This document shows positions 11,201-23,800 of a DNA stretch of 64,000 nt, piece after piece (the stretch's first letter is position 1; every line of letters begins with the position of its first letter). The stretch comes from Plazaster borealis (taxonomy: Eukaryota; Echinodermata; Asteroidea; Forcipulatida; Labidiasteridae), in NCBI GenBank assembly GCA_021014325.1, contig CM037461.1:4799501-4863500 (forward strand), read 5' to 3'. Made by a program: the position numbers and the translations under genes. The notes beneath the pieces are model-generated. The model worked only from the letters and a program-made list of their open reading frames with translations, had not been told where the DNA came from and did no database searches.

Positions 11201-14200
11201 TTCTAGATCAATTAGTAACCATGGTTTGTTGTCATTAGGTTCAGGGCACCAGCCAATAGTATTGCTGTTTGCTGATTGAGTGAGTCGTGCATTGCTTGGT
11301 TGACAGTTACCATCTACCTTCCCATTTGAACTTGATGCTGTGATGCGGTAGTCAGGAATGCTACCATCTCCCATTCCAAGACGTTGCAAACAAAACCAGC
11401 GTTCTATTAAAGATTAATGGAAACTCAATATTAGCATTACTGAAGTACGTCTTATTAATGCAGCATTATAATGACGATCAAAATAATATTCACTATGTGG
11501 CTTTTGGAACATAATTTGTTTTGTTTTGGTACACAGTTTGCAAATTGGATTATGTAAACATTGACATCGCAACGTTGTCTGTAATTATTTAAATCAGATG
11601 TTAAACTTGTCTGGTAAAATGCTTCTGCTGGATCGGGGGAAAAAAAATTTCTAAAAACGGTGAAATATCTCTTTCTTTGGTTTAAAATTCTGACAAAGGG
11701 GAAATGAAGGCTTCCCGTTTTTTCAAATTATATACAATTTTCCTTTTACTTGCAAAGTAAGTATATTTGTATCTATTGTTTTCAATGTGCATTGGCAATT
11801 ATATAAAATAAACTTTTACATGTGTGTTTAATTTCCCTCCCCCACAGTAGTGTGGGAAGGGTCTACGAGTGATCCTTACCCAAATAGCACTACTATTGGA
11901 TATTTAATAGCCGAAGGGCAATTTCGCGAAAAGTAATACAACCGTTGGTGGCGCCCTCTTGGGTCTACCAATCATGCTACGCACTGGCTCCGCCATGTTA
12001 CTTCTTTTGTTCGTTCTCGTGCCCAAGGGGTAGCCTATTAGGGCGAGCCAAGAGGGGAGGAGGGCGGGATGCTATTTGGGTAAGTATCACTCGTAGACCC
12101 TTCCCACACTACTGTGGGGAGGGAGTCTACTTCGTCCACTTACCCAAATAGCACTACTATTGCATAGACTAGCACCGTATAAGTCTGGTGGCTGGGTAGG
12201 CGAGACGCCTGAACAACAGAGATTAGGCAGAAATACTATTGAGTATAGCAACTGACAAGTGACACGTCACGAAGGTAGCAAGAAGTAAAAGTCGAGGCCG
12301 ACTTCCAGCAGGCCGCCTGAGGGATATCCGTCAGGGGGACTCCCCTGAAAAGTGCCCATGAAGTAGCTAGAGCCCTGACGTCATGAGCGCGTATATGGGC
12401 CTGGCGTTAGAGTCAGCTTTTGACGGCCAGTCCCGGTTAGCAATCCATCGCGCAATAGTGTCCCTGGATTTATAAAACTAGTTCTTTATTGATATTCAAA
12501 CCATTATTTAAACAGTTTTAGCACAAACTCACAAAAAAGTTTGATTTTATGATGGACACTTTATGTGCAGCAATTATCACATCAGTGTAGGTTAGACAAC
12601 ACAGTTCTTACCTGTGTTGAATTCATACTTTGCCGTCAGGGGGACTCCCCTGAAAAGTGCCCATGAAGTAGCTAGAGCCCTGACGTCATGAGCGCGTATA
12701 TGGGCCTGGCGTTAGAGTCAGCTTTTGACGGCCAGTCCCGGTTAGCAATCCATCGCGCAATAGTGTCCCTGGACGTTGGTCCATGGGGGTCACTGTTGTA
12801 ATAAATAACTGAAGGCAGTCCCCCTCAGCGGCTTAGTATGTGCCAGATACCACTTAAGGGATCGCACATGGCACCAAAGTTTGTCCGAGGGAACTGATGA
12901 GAACGACCCAAACTCCGGGATGAAGATATCCGGGGACTAAATTCTGGAGTCTCAAGAAGGTCGTCCTCGGGACCAGGCGAACTCCGCCGGGTTCCAAACG
13001 TATGTGTCCGTGAGCTAGCGTAAGTGCATGGATTTCGCTGCTCCTTCTGGCCGTAGCTGTTGCAAGCAGAAATGCCAGTATAGGTGTAGGAGGGAGACCT
13101 GCCCCGCCGGTTCGTACGGCGCTCCTGATGATAAGAGCCCAAAGACTTGTTTCAGGTTCCAGGAGGGGACTAACTTACGAACAGGGGTCTTTCATTGAAC
13201 ATCCCTCGTAGGAGATGCGAGATTGCCTTGTTAGATGAGATAGAGGTCGCATCTGAAAATCCTTCGTGAATCGCTCCTATAGCCGGCCTGTAGTTTGTTT
13301 ACTGTTCCTATTGCTAGGTTCGTCCTAAATAGGAATAGGAGGAATTATGTGACATCTGCTAGAGAAGCTGTGAGCGGATCCAGCGCCCGTTCGTCGCACC
13401 ACTTAGCAAAATGTCGAATCCTACTGTCATAGACCCTTCTTGTTGTCAGTCGGTGTCCCTTTGCGGCCAATGTTGCAGCGTCTTCTGAATAGCCTGCTGA
13501 GCGGAAGGCACGCTTAACAGTTACCAGCACACCAGACCTTGTGGTTCCGGGTGGAGGAACCGCGAATGTGGTTGCGACAGTAGGTCCCGACGATAAAGGA
13601 GGATTACCGGAGGACCCACTAGCAGTTTCACTAGTCGAATGAACCATGGCTGGCGGGGCCAGAATGGGGCAATTAGTAGGTTCTCTCTCTAGTTTCCCGA
13701 TCACCCAAGGGAGGAGCGAGATTTTTTTTTTTTTTTTTTTGGGGGGGGGGGGAACGCGTAAGCGAACATGTTTGTCCTTTTTTTTGAGAGAGCATCCATG
13801 GCCCATGCCTGCGGATGGTGGAATCTTGCGCAGAATACCGGAAGTTGGGTATTGGTTACTGCCGCAAATAGGTCGATGTGAGGTCGACCTAGGATTGCAA
13901 TTATCTGTTGAACGACTCCCTTGTGTAGGGATCACTCTGTGGGAATCACCCGAGGTGGGATCGTCGTGAACGGAGGTACCCAAGTTTATTGACGGATGGA
14001 TTGAAATAGCGGCTGTTGATCCGGGAGGATCTGTCGCTGCCCGGTAAGGATGGAGCGCCGGAGCCGTCGTTGGAACGACGGGGCGATCCCATGGGCCTGG
14101 CGTGATCCAGGTTCCGGTTCTGCCCGGGCAGGATAAGACCTGTGTCCGGGTTTGGGAATGTTGCCACTGGGGGGTTTGCTCCAGCGAACGCCGGAGGGGT

Positions 14201-17200
14201 CCGAACTGTTGTTGCCTTGTCAATGCAGATAATGAAGAGCTTATCTCTTGAAAAGCCTTCATGAAATCTGTTTAGGAAACGCTGTCTTTCTTCTTCTTCT
14301 TTCTCTTTGTCCCGTCACGGGGTATTTCCGCGGAAGGGGACAAAGAAGGATTACTCGTGCGTTTCTTTGTTTCTTTTGTTAATCCGCTCTCCTCGGAAAA
14401 TGAAGATTGGGCCCTGGCCCTGTTTCGTGAACGGTACTCCCGGACGGAGTCTTGGGTACAAGGCCGGGGGTGAAGAGCGTTGGGACCCCGGCAGGGGGAA
14501 CCGACGCTGGCTGGCTTGGTGACGCCGATGGTAGAGACCGAAGGTGAGCTGGAGCGAGTATTGTCCCCTTTTTGGGCCTTGCCCTTGGGGCCGCTCGTGC
14601 TCTTGGTCACGCATTTTTTTTTCACATTTGAACCTTTGCGGTCTTTCGCCGGGGGAGGGGGGGGGACGAAAGTCCTGCGTGCAGACCTATCCTCGGAGCT
14701 GTCACGGTGTTCCACACCGTATTATGTGCACCTGACACGGGTCAGCCCAAGCGCTGGGAATACGGAACTATATTTTTGTTCTGGCAGCTCTATTACCGGA
14801 AAAGTTTTTTAATTCCGTAAAATAAAAAAAAACCCTTAACATGAGTTTGTACATGTGTACACGGTTGTGGGTGAAATAACAATATGTACTTACATGTACT
14901 ATATTATGTGTAGGTGTTTGGGCAAATGTGGTTGATTGTAATTACGCTTATTAGCATAATTAATATTTACATTTACGGAAAGTCCGTAAAATTACGGCGA
15001 AAATATGGAATATTTCACTTAACGGAGTCCGTAAATTTACGGACATTTTTAACAGTGTGGCGTACTAACTCCCGAGCTAGTTGAGACGACCGAGGGAAGG
15101 GAGCGGCCGACGGCCGGTGTACCCCAAGCTACGTCTCGCTAGGTCTCTTAGCCTACCACCGGCTAGGAGGAAACGACCGGGAGAAGGTAACGGCCGACGG
15201 CCGTTATACTCCGCGACGCTTCGCTAGTCCCCTGGACGGTCGGGAAAGAACTCCCGGACAGGGGCCCCACGGTACAGGTGGGGCGACTAGCCAATCGAAC
15301 ACCAGACAAATCAGAAGCAAGAAAATGACTCGTAAGCAGAGTAATCTAATTCAAATTCTTTCTCTACAACACAAAACAACTCTACTATAGTAAGCTTTAT
15401 ATAGATAGTAAGATAATAACGATTGTTACCAAGCAAATCGTACAACGTTCTCAAGAACGAGAGAGAGTGTTGAAAAACACGTTTGTACGATACCAACGCT
15501 AGAAGAAGAAAAAAGAGGAAGTAACATGTACTTTTAGCAAAATTGCCCTTCGGCTATTAAATATGCAATAGTAGTGCTATTTGGATAAGTGAACGAGGAG
15601 ACTCCCTCCCCATAGTAGGGTGGGAAGGGTCTACGAGTGATACTTACCCAAATAGCATCCCGCCCTCCTCCCCTCTTGGCTCGCCCTAATAGGCTACCCC
15701 TTGGGCACGATACAAAAAGAGGGAGTAACATGGCGGAGCCAGTGCGTAGCATGATGGGTAGGCCCAAGAGGGCACCACCAACGGTTGCAATACTTTTAGC
15801 TGAATTGCCCTTCGGCTATTAAATATTTTAGTTGTGAAGTAAACAAAAGGGTTGTTTATAAGATGACCTTACCATTACACCCAAGGAGCTCAACACGCAT
15901 TCCTGGGAGACCGCCTGCATACCCAGTTGGTATGATGCGAATGTAGAGTGCTCTGATTCCCTCATTGAATATGTTGGTTACTCTGGTGTCATAGTCACTA
16001 TTTCCAGGGAATATCTGTGAAGGAGAATAAATTTGATGCTCATTCACAACAAATTATCTCAGAGTTAGAATGGTTGGAATACACATTGGTCGTAAGAAGT
16101 TCTCCTGTCATATGCTGTTATACGCATTTTGAAGGAATAGTGTTATGTGAAGAAAAAAATCTTTGGACTCTCGATGACACCTAGAACTAACCATCTCAAA
16201 TCTAAAATGGTAGAAAAACAAAAGGGTCCTATGAATTATATGCGACTAATTTCTTGTGGAGAAATCAAGTTATGTCAGTTTGGTATACACAAGCTGTCAT
16301 AGCTATTACTTTTCAGTTTATTTTGTTTTAATTGTATAATCTTGACTTCCTATGTGTAATAAAAGCAACATGGAAACATTAAAGAAACACAATATAATTA
16401 TATAATTCTTGTTGATTTTGAAAGAATTGCACCCATGCCATTTCAGTGACTCGTTGAAGAAACATTATTAACTGCTAAGGCATTGCTTTATGTTGTTGAT
16501 ATTTCAATTCATTTATTTAAATGATGACTTTTTGCCAATTATGTATGATGTCATACCTGTGCATTGACCACAGATGTCCCTCCTATGTATCGCAAGTCTT
16601 GGTCATTGCCACTGTATGCAATAATGAACTCTGTCACACGGATACCTACGCCGTAGTTGCCCTGTGTTATAACACCTTGAATCAGTGCAGGATGTTGTAA
16701 ATCAACCTGGTACCATGCAGTGTTTTTGTCACTCCCTGGGGGACACCAGCCACCAAACACATCTAGCCGTCCTTTAGGGTTCTTGGGGCAGCGACCTTCA
16801 TCAGTAGAGGATGGTGTTATTCTTTCATTGGGGATGCTACCATCTTCCATTCCAAGACTGTGGCCACAGACTCCATCAACTGATGAGATATTAAATAATT
16901 ACATGTTACCCATAATTAATCCATAATAGTCTGATTAGTTTCATAGTTATGTTTTTCCTAATGATCTTTTCATTAATCTATGGTTTCGGACTGTATATGA
17001 AGAGAAGTGTCATGACAGAAATAATCATGTTTTTATATTTCCCCCGGTGTCTGAAGAAAATTCATAGTTTGATTATTTTCATAGATATGTTTTTCGGAAT
17101 TATGTTTTCATTAAAGCCTGGCTTATAATGTGAAGCGAATTTTCTTGACACAATGAATCATGTTACATTATTTCCCTTATCTGGAGGAAGTTCACATTAA

Positions 17201-20200
17201 ATATGAATAAGGCATGCACTATTAAAAGTATTGTACATTTTTGGTAACAACTCAAATTCAGTGTCCACAATTGTTGTGAATCAACATATGCATGAACAAA
17301 CAAACCTGTGAAAGTTTGAGCCCAATTGGTCATCGAGGTCACGAGAAAATAGTGAAAAGAGACTTTATGTATCATCCGTTTTTTCAAAATATCGCGCGTG
17401 ATAAAAACTATTGGTTTACTCATTTCTCACAAACGATAGCATTTCAGGCAGAAATATTTTAAGGAACCCTTTCTACCATTACTTACTTTAAATCATGTAA
17501 GTTATGTGTGAATCTGTGAACATTGTGTTTTTCGATCTTTAAGGCATTGATTTTTGTTCATTCATTTTAGTCATGTGACATGCAACTAGTGCACTAGTTA
17601 ACTAGTGCACTAGTCCCAAATATGTTACACTATAGTATAACACACTTTGGGACACGTAACATTATTGTATGGGGTATTTTTTCCTAATTTCTGACTTTCG
17701 ATGATATTCAATCAAAACGGCCTTGAATTTGACCCTTTGACTGACGCACAATTCCTCCTTGAAATGTAAAGACCCATTTGTTGTTGAAATCCAATGACGT
17801 CATGTTTCAAATTTTGCTCTAAAAGGGTCAGGAATGAACCAACAAATCCCTGTATAAAATGTACAGACCCAACTAGGTCAAAGTGGCATCATTGGATGTT
17901 TCTTACGTTTTGCACTGGAAAGGTATCAAATACAATGGCAATTTACACCATTTTAACGTGAGGTTAGAGACTTGTATTTTTTCCCATTCAAATAAGGACT
18001 CTATCTATTGGAAAATGAGTACATCAAAAAAGGAAAAATTTACTTCAGAGCCCTTCTTTAAGATTTATGATAATTCACTGACCAACAGCACTAATGTTAT
18101 GTATTCTGTGAAGAAATAGCGAATGTTGTTATATAAACATGGTACAAACTTTGCTTTGCATCAGGACAGTTTCATAGCTGAACTTTACTTGGATACTTGT
18201 TTTTCCTCCTGGAGGACCTACATGTTTAAGATTTTTACATGTTCTAGTGTTTCTAGGAAGTGTAAGATAGGGTTTTGTCGATAAAATTAATGTACAAAAA
18301 TTCCCAATTTCATATATTAAAACAAGAATGGTGTGTTGACAAACACAAATTCCCCACTGACTTTTATTTCATTCATGAGTAATCGCTCAGACAACATTTT
18401 GTTTGTTTTAACCATAATGGCCTTGTCATTTAACATAATAAGTCCAAAAACAATAGGCTTCTGGGGGATTACAAGACCAATCTCCACGCCACGTTTGGAG
18501 TTCATATGCCAAGTCCTTATTGAGATATCGCTCGGACAATGATTGCAAACACACGCACACAAATGTTTATGAATTCCTGTAAATCGAGATCTTCCCCCTT
18601 GTTCTCCCATTGTTTGGACTTTTTTAGCGACGTCCCAGTTGGTTTTGTACACGAAAGTGAAGCAAGGACGTCCTCTTTCTGTCAAACAACCGGATCCCGT
18701 TTGTTAAAGTCCTTGGTTTCAAAGGGTAGACAAGCTCGCACACACGCACGGATCGACAAGGGAAACATGGCCCTTCGGCTTTGCCGGCCAGGCATAGAGA
18801 AACAGGACATCCATCAACAAAAACCTCCACCCACTCATTACATATAAGTTACCTTGTTGTATTTGTAAGTGTACCATTCTACACAGTTGCTTGATATTCA
18901 GTATAGACTGTGCAAGTCTCGCGCATATTTGAACTTCCGGGACCATTGTGGTTCCAACCATTATGAGATTTTCGTGGGCAAGATTTAGTTTTGTCAATTA
19001 TTTTAGTTTAAAGTGGTTTATAACCATGAAAAATATATGTGTCGTTGGGAATGTAATACTGTTGTTGGGAATGTAATGTTAAAGTGATGATAAATAGGAA
19101 AGTAAAATCAATTCAACAATTTAATGAAGAAAACCAGAGAATTACACTTGACCTCAGCTTCCGGTTGCTGCAAAAAATAAAGATTTTTGTGCTCACCTCC
19201 GATCACAAAACTTATTTAAACGCTTGTTTTGGATGCGCGATGATAATCGCCAGACGCTGTAATTGCAACGCGAAGCCTTTTTACAGCAGTATATGGTTGT
19301 TGTGGCGTCAGCGTCCTCTATAAACTGCGTCAAGCGTACATTTCACACCTGTGTGACCATCGTGAATTCACGTAAGTGTTTTCTGAAAAGTTAAGATCAA
19401 ATAAGCATCCTTGTCCCAGAGTTTTAATTTTGCTTTAATAATAATTAACACATTATTTGTGTATTTATTATACAAAATAAAACTGATTTTAAAAACATGC
19501 AATGAGTGTTGTTGTTTAAAACAAAGATTTGATTTCAGAGAAAAAAATGTTCTTCGTTTGACGTGTTTTCTCGTTCCGATACGCGCGAGACTTGCACTGT
19601 CTATGGGCCTTATTTGGCACTGGTGTATATTGTCATCAAGTCATGTTGTGATAGGGAGAGATATTGCTGGAATGTTAACATTATGCTATCCATTGTCTGC
19701 AGTCAGAGGATTGTAAATGAATGAAATCTCAATCATTATTCGAATTGCTAATGTCAGTTAAATGTGGATTTATTCACACATCACTAACCCAGTAAAATCC
19801 AGTTTACTCTGGATATCAGTGCGGGACTGCATGCCTGCGGGTAATAGTAGTTTATTTTACTTTTGCTGTCCCTGACCCACATAGCTGTTGCTGTTTTGGT
19901 TTTTGTTTCATTTTGTTCGTCCATAGTGTTAAGAATTCTTATTTATGATGTTTACGCAACCTTATGTAAGTAAGTATGTTAGCCGGTGGTCGCGATTCTC
20001 GTCTTGATGACCCATTGTCCCCGACCGCATTTCCCAGAAGAACATTGGAATTCAAAGATTAATCGGTTGTTTAAAAGGACGTACCATGCTCGCGACTCGC
20101 CAGAATCTAAGCTTTGGTTTCCAGAGACTGATGGGTGATAACCTCGACTGTCGGGCTAGCAGCCGTGAGGCGTGGCCCGAAGGCTTCTAATATCTATAGC

Positions 20201-20832
20201 TGCTGACCGTAAGGAGTCCTCGCCGGTACCTACTACCGTCTGCAGTGATGACACACCCCTGTTCTTGATGGTCAACCTTCTGCCTCCCTCGCTGGTTCAT
20301 CCGGTTCACAGACGTTGATGTCGCCGCAGAGCACCTCGCGGATCCGCCCACGATTGGACCAGCCAAGGAACTTCAAACCCCAGCCTAGAATCTCAATGGA
20401 GGTATACCTCTTCCCTATTCACGCGTTCCGTTACCACCATCCTATTTTCATTGTGTTTAATTATTCTCATTGTATTTAAATAATTCGACTTCCCCTTATG
20501 CTTGTATATTTCTGAAGCGCTGAGTATGTATTTCATTAAATGTCTTATATTTTGTTGTTCTAAACGTTGACTCCCATTTACATTCATTCAAGTACGGTTT
20601 TTCCCCTTTAAATTCTGTTAAGTTGTCCGTCGATTTCTGGCTTCGTAACAATAGTTATTGGTATTTATTGTTGTACTGGCCCTTTTTAGATGTTTAGGTT
20701 CTGTGTATTTCTGCTCATTTTGTATTTTCTTTTGTTTTGTAAGTTTGCTTTCTTGCTCCTTATTTTGTTAACGTTTATTATTATGTACATTTATTTATGT
20801 ATTGTACGTTTTGCGTTGTTTTTGGTCGAATA

Positions 20833-20863
<31 letters not shown>

Positions 20864-23800
20864 TCAGATGGTTTGGAGAATTTTTACACTCTACCATTGA
20901 CATGTGTACATAGAACATGGAAACATAAACACAGTTGATCATGGTAATAAAGTATAATCAGTCTTAACATGGCTGTAATATTGTTACTTTGATGAGGTGG
21001 CTTATGAGGAGAATTAGTCTCAAGTGTTAATCTCAGGTCTGGATTTCAACACAAAGACCACAGCGGAGTTTGTCTCAGCATAAACCTGACAAAGGTTGAA
21101 TGTGTTAGTGATGTGCACAGAGGGTAATGAGTTCCATACAAATCAGGCATATAAAGCAGGCTGAGGTCATGTTTATCCACAAAGTCAGCTTGCAGTGCCA
21201 CCACAGAAAAACATTAAGTATTTGGTATAGTAATCATTCATGAGAAAAGTGTTATGAAGAGCAGAATGTTATTTTAATTTAGTTTGTCATGTTTCAATTA
21301 AATGAAAGAAATGTTGTGTCCTTGACCTGTTACTTCAGAACATATTGAATGCTTACCACCAGATATCACTAATTCATATCACTTACCTCTGCAACCAAGG
21401 AGCTCAATACGTAGGCACGGGTAGTTGTCATTCCAGGCTGTTGGTCTGATGCGGATGTACCGTGCTTGAATAGGCTGCTTGAAAATATTGGTAACTGGGG
21501 TGTCTGTATCAGTGTTGCCACGAAACGTCTGTCAATGAAATCAGAGGTGGACATGATAAGAAATAAATGAATTATTAATAATTAATACTTAGATCATGAA
21601 TAATGAATGTGCAGCTTCATTGAAGTGTCTTTGTTTATAAGGAATACATGTTGGGATGGAGGGTATCTTTGTTGAATACTCTTACCTGTGGAGTAGAGGT
21701 CCCATCCACATACAGCCATGCATTACCATCAATGCTGTATTGTACCTGGTAATGTGTCACATACATGTAGTAGTTATTTGGGCCATACTCAACATCTAGA
21801 TAGCCCTGTGTGATGACACCCTCAATCTGCACAGGCTCTGTACCCATATCTACTTGAAGCCATGAATCATTGTATTTCCCATTAGCTGGACGCCAATAAC
21901 GGTTCAGGTTCAGTCGTGCATTACTTGGCTGAAACCATGAACCAGACTGATGACTAGATGCTGTGATTCTATCATCAGCAATACTCCTGTCTTCCATTCC
22001 AAGTGCATGTCCACAATATCTACCAACTGAAATCAAACACAACGGAATAGCCTGTAATTATATGAGGAACTAGGTTTTTTTCTAGAAAACAACATTTAAA
22101 GATGGAGGGAAATGACCAATTCGATTTTGTGATGTACTCATTTTCCAATAGATAGAGTCCTCATGTACATTACTTTTATAAACAAAACCCTAACTTACAC
22201 TTCCTGGAAACACTAGAGCATGTAAAGATCTTAAACATGTTGGTCCTGAAGAAGGAAAAACAAGTATCCAAATAAAGTTTTGCTGTGGAAACTGTCCAGA
22301 TGCAAAGCTAAATTTGTACCATGTTTATAAAACAACATTCACTATTTCTTCACAAAAAACATAACATTAGTGCTGTTGGTCAGTGAATTGTCATCAATCT
22401 TAAAGAGGGGCTACTCATTTGTTGTGTTGTACTCATTTTCCAATAGATAGGAGTCCTAATATAAATGGGGACAAAATGGCAAGTCCCTGACCTTAAGTTA
22501 AAATGGTATAAATTGACATTGTATTTGATACCTTTCCAGCGCGAAATCTGTCTACATAAAAAACATCAAATGATGCCACTTTGACCTACTTGGGTCTGTA
22601 CATTTTTATACGGGGATTAGTTGGTTCATTCCTGACTCTTTTAGAGAAAAAATTGAACATGACATCATTGGATATCAACAGCAACTGGGTCTTTACATTC
22701 CAAGGAGGAATTTTGCGTCAGTCAAAAGGTCAAATTCAGGGCTGTTTTTATTACATGTTATCGAAAGTCAGCAATGAACCAAAACGTCCCCGTACAAAAA
22801 TGTAGAGGCCGATTTTTTCTCAGAACGATGTTGACAAACTGTGCAGTGGAAAGTTATCAAATACAATGGCAATTTACACAATTTTAACGTGAGAATTTAG
22901 ACACTTGTAATTTTTTCTTCACTCATTGGAAAATGAGTACATCACCAAAATTGATTTGGTCATTTATTCCCTTCCTCTTTAAGCCAAAAGTCAACTGATG
23001 TGGTTTAAATTGTAGTGTTTCATATAAATTGATATCAAATGATAAACCACAAGGGAAACTGACTAGGTACAATTCATAATTGAGTCACTGTTAGAAATGT
23101 CTCACATAAAAAATCTAAACATTCAATGAATATGGAAAATGAAATATTTTTAAAAACTTTTTCAGCAAAAGGTATTAAATGGAGATTGTACTCCTCCTGG
23201 TCATGATTAATACAAACAATTGTAGACATACCAGTCGGTTGTATACTCAAGTGCTCCATGGACAGCGTGTAGTTATCAGGTCTGATGTGAAAGGGTGTCT
23301 CTATCAGATAACCAGTGTTGTTATGTTCATTGGTGAAGTCCAAACGGATTGTCCAGTTCCCATCAGTATCAGTCAGCTTATGTAAAATCTCATTGCCAAG
23401 CCAGAACTCACCATCCATTGGCCCAAAGCCATCCTTGTAATCTACCCAACTGCGGTTGAAATTGACGGGTCCATCATAGCGCCGCTGGACCACCTAGAAC
23501 AAAAAGATAGATCGTATAACCATAATAGTGTGTAGTGAAGATCAAATTTGAACATTAGTTTCAGATTTATCTTCATTATATCGTGGCGCCAGTGCAACAA
23601 GGTCGTAACTCCACTCGTTCGTTTTGTGTGAATCACTTTTTAAGGTTTGGTAACGTTTTAAACAACAACTGGTTGTTTAAGACAAGTACACTTGTACTCT
23701 CCCTAAATCTGTAGGGATTTCCTATTCTATCTAAGAAAATACTCACCTCCGATACCTACATATGGATTTATATGCGCATGCGCAAGCAATTCGCTGACAC

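Larger units (their letters stand above)
11836..15826 (-). mobile_element. DIRS-type tyrosine-recombinase retroelement 1 (internally deleted)
   Basis: About 4 kb, coding on the minus strand. Inverted terminal repeats: 11903-12168 matches the reverse complement of about 15563-15826 (for example ATATTTAATAGCCGAAGGGC). An extra copy of part of the repeat lies outside at 11836-11903 and inside at about 15541-15563, the split-repeat arrangement expected of DIRS elements. Contents are a basic gag-like frame, a second frame running into the recombinase N-terminus, and recombinase remnants. No reverse transcriptase motif is visible, so it is non-autonomous. It lies in the intron between coding exons 8 and 9. 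Confidence 0.85.

Noticed and set aside
13646..14812. Plus-strand open frames over 13.6-14.8 kb
   Set aside because: They are antisense shadows of the DIRS element 1 gag/recombinase frames, which carry the recognisable motifs.
18317..18997. Overlapping open frames on both strands at 18.3-19.0 kb
   Set aside because: No motif, no splice support, and part overlaps a MITE.
9440..22042. Four separate small discoidin genes starting at the in-frame Met of GMED/GMGD
   Set aside because: Each Met lies inside the conserved domain start after a Cys that is also encoded, and each frame runs into a clear splice donor; phases link them into one gene.
23074..23231. Continuation of the fibrinogen frame past SIQPTG
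   Set aside because: The open frame continues into intron sequence after a GTATGT donor and loses all similarity to the FReD family.
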